From Lachnospiraceae bacterium (GTDB lineage: Bacteria > Bacillota > Clostridia > Lachnospirales > Lachnospiraceae), in the NCBI GenBank assembly GCA_017432565.1, contig JAFRIW010000026.1, forward strand, positions 1-64,000: 64,000 nucleotides of DNA, in the 5' to 3' direction. Below the pieces are notes generated by a model. It searched no databases and had not been told where the DNA came from. It saw only the letters and a program-made list of their open reading frames with translations. This document shows positions 63,662 through 64,000 of this stretch, in pieces (the first letter of the stretch is position 1; every line of letters starts with the position of its first letter). Both the position numbers and the translations under genes were made by a program.

Positions 63662-64000
63662 GCCTGCTTCCTCACATCCGTTTCTTCTTTCAGACCAAGC
63701 GCATCCGCCAGCTCATCGGCGGTCAGAATTCCCGCCGGCAGATCCAGTCCCTTTCTGCGCAGCTCATCTGCCAGCAAGGTCACCTGCGGAACATCCAGAC
63801 GCAGTTCCTTCATCCGGTCTACATCGGAAAAGACCTCGCGCGGTGTTCCCTGCATCGCGATTCTGCCCTCATCCATGACAAAAACGCGGTCGGCGTAAAT
63901 CGCCTCTTCCATATAATGTGTAATCAGTATGATGGTGATATCTTCTACCTTATTCAGGGCGCGCGCAGCCCGGATGACCTCCTTGCGGCCGCTCGGATCC
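63658..64000 (-). CDS. ecfA1: ECF transporter ATPase EcfA1, C-terminal part
   Basis: The last ~113 codons of the first ATPase; the gene continues beyond the right edge. Seen are [15 protein letters not shown] after Walker B, the switch [11 protein letters not shown] and the C-terminal regulatory helix region. Walker A and the signature lie outside the window. Confidence 0.93.
   Translation of the reverse strand, partial: DPSGRKEVIRAARALNKVEDITIILITHYMEEAIYADRVFVMDEGRIAMQGTPREVFSDVDRMKELRLDVPQVTLLADELRRKGLDLPAGILTADELADALGLKEETDVRKQA

Noticed and set aside
1..64000. CRISPR arrays, tRNA or rRNA genes, prophage modules
   Set aside because: No regularly spaced direct repeats, cloverleaf-like sequences, rRNA segments or phage structural genes were recognised.

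Overview
The window looks like chromosomal DNA of a GC-rich gut-type Clostridium relative (Firmicutes, probably Lachnospiraceae). This rests on the conserved block ecfA1-ecfA2-ecfT-truA-rplM-rpsI, the pairs ptb-buk and secA-prfB, strong AGGAGG ribosome binding sites, compact operons with 1-8 base overlaps, and two-component and ECF genes of clostridial type. No rRNA, tRNA or CRISPR array was seen. The species assignment is inference.

Layout. 1-450: left end of an IS200/IS605-type element (tnpB runs off the window) sitting inside a truncated AraC-type regulator gene. 0.5-14 kb: mainly housekeeping and catabolic genes on the minus strand (radical SAM, PepT on plus, acetyltransferases, a WYL regulator with its own operator, then a tight operon PepF - HAD phosphatase - AGE-family sugar epimerase - UxuB-like dehydrogenase - MATE transporter fused to an ATPase - nitroreductase - SfsA - GNAT). 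14-22 kb: a MoxR / DUF58 / VWA / VWA / TPR operon, followed by a DUF1538 membrane protein and a PII-like protein. 22-31.8 kb: a voltage-sensor-type K+ channel, a MacAB-like exporter, a divergent YtrA-like GntR regulator with its ABC transporter, and a barnase-like lipoprotein with its barstar. 31.9-46 kb (minus): TAXI-TRAP transporter with DUF1850, a DUF362 ferredoxin protein, prfB, secA, buk, ptb, a PRTase-like protein with an altered motif, an OhrR-type MarR regulator, and a membrane protein with two Rossmann-like regions and a RyR-like tail. 46.2-49.7 kb (plus): a soluble hybrid histidine kinase and a degenerate HD-GYP protein. 49.7-59.9 kb (minus): an accessory island with three proteins of the L-2-amino-thiazoline-4-carboxylate hydrolase family, two alpha/beta hydrolases, two methyltransferases, a ketopantoate-reductase-like enzyme, an HMA protein, an MBL hydrolase and small membrane proteins, together with a small DNA-binding protein, a repeated operator-like site and several decayed genes. 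60-64 kb: ribosomal proteins, truA and the ECF transporter module.

The strongest candidates for something undescribed are the ATC-hydrolase-family island with its repeated GGTTAG-N6-CTAA sites (49.7-58.6 kb), the TM-Rossmann-RyR protein (44.3-46.0 kb), the kinase plus inactive-looking HD-GYP pair, and the MATE-ATPase fusion. All functional statements are from reading the sequence; no database search was run.
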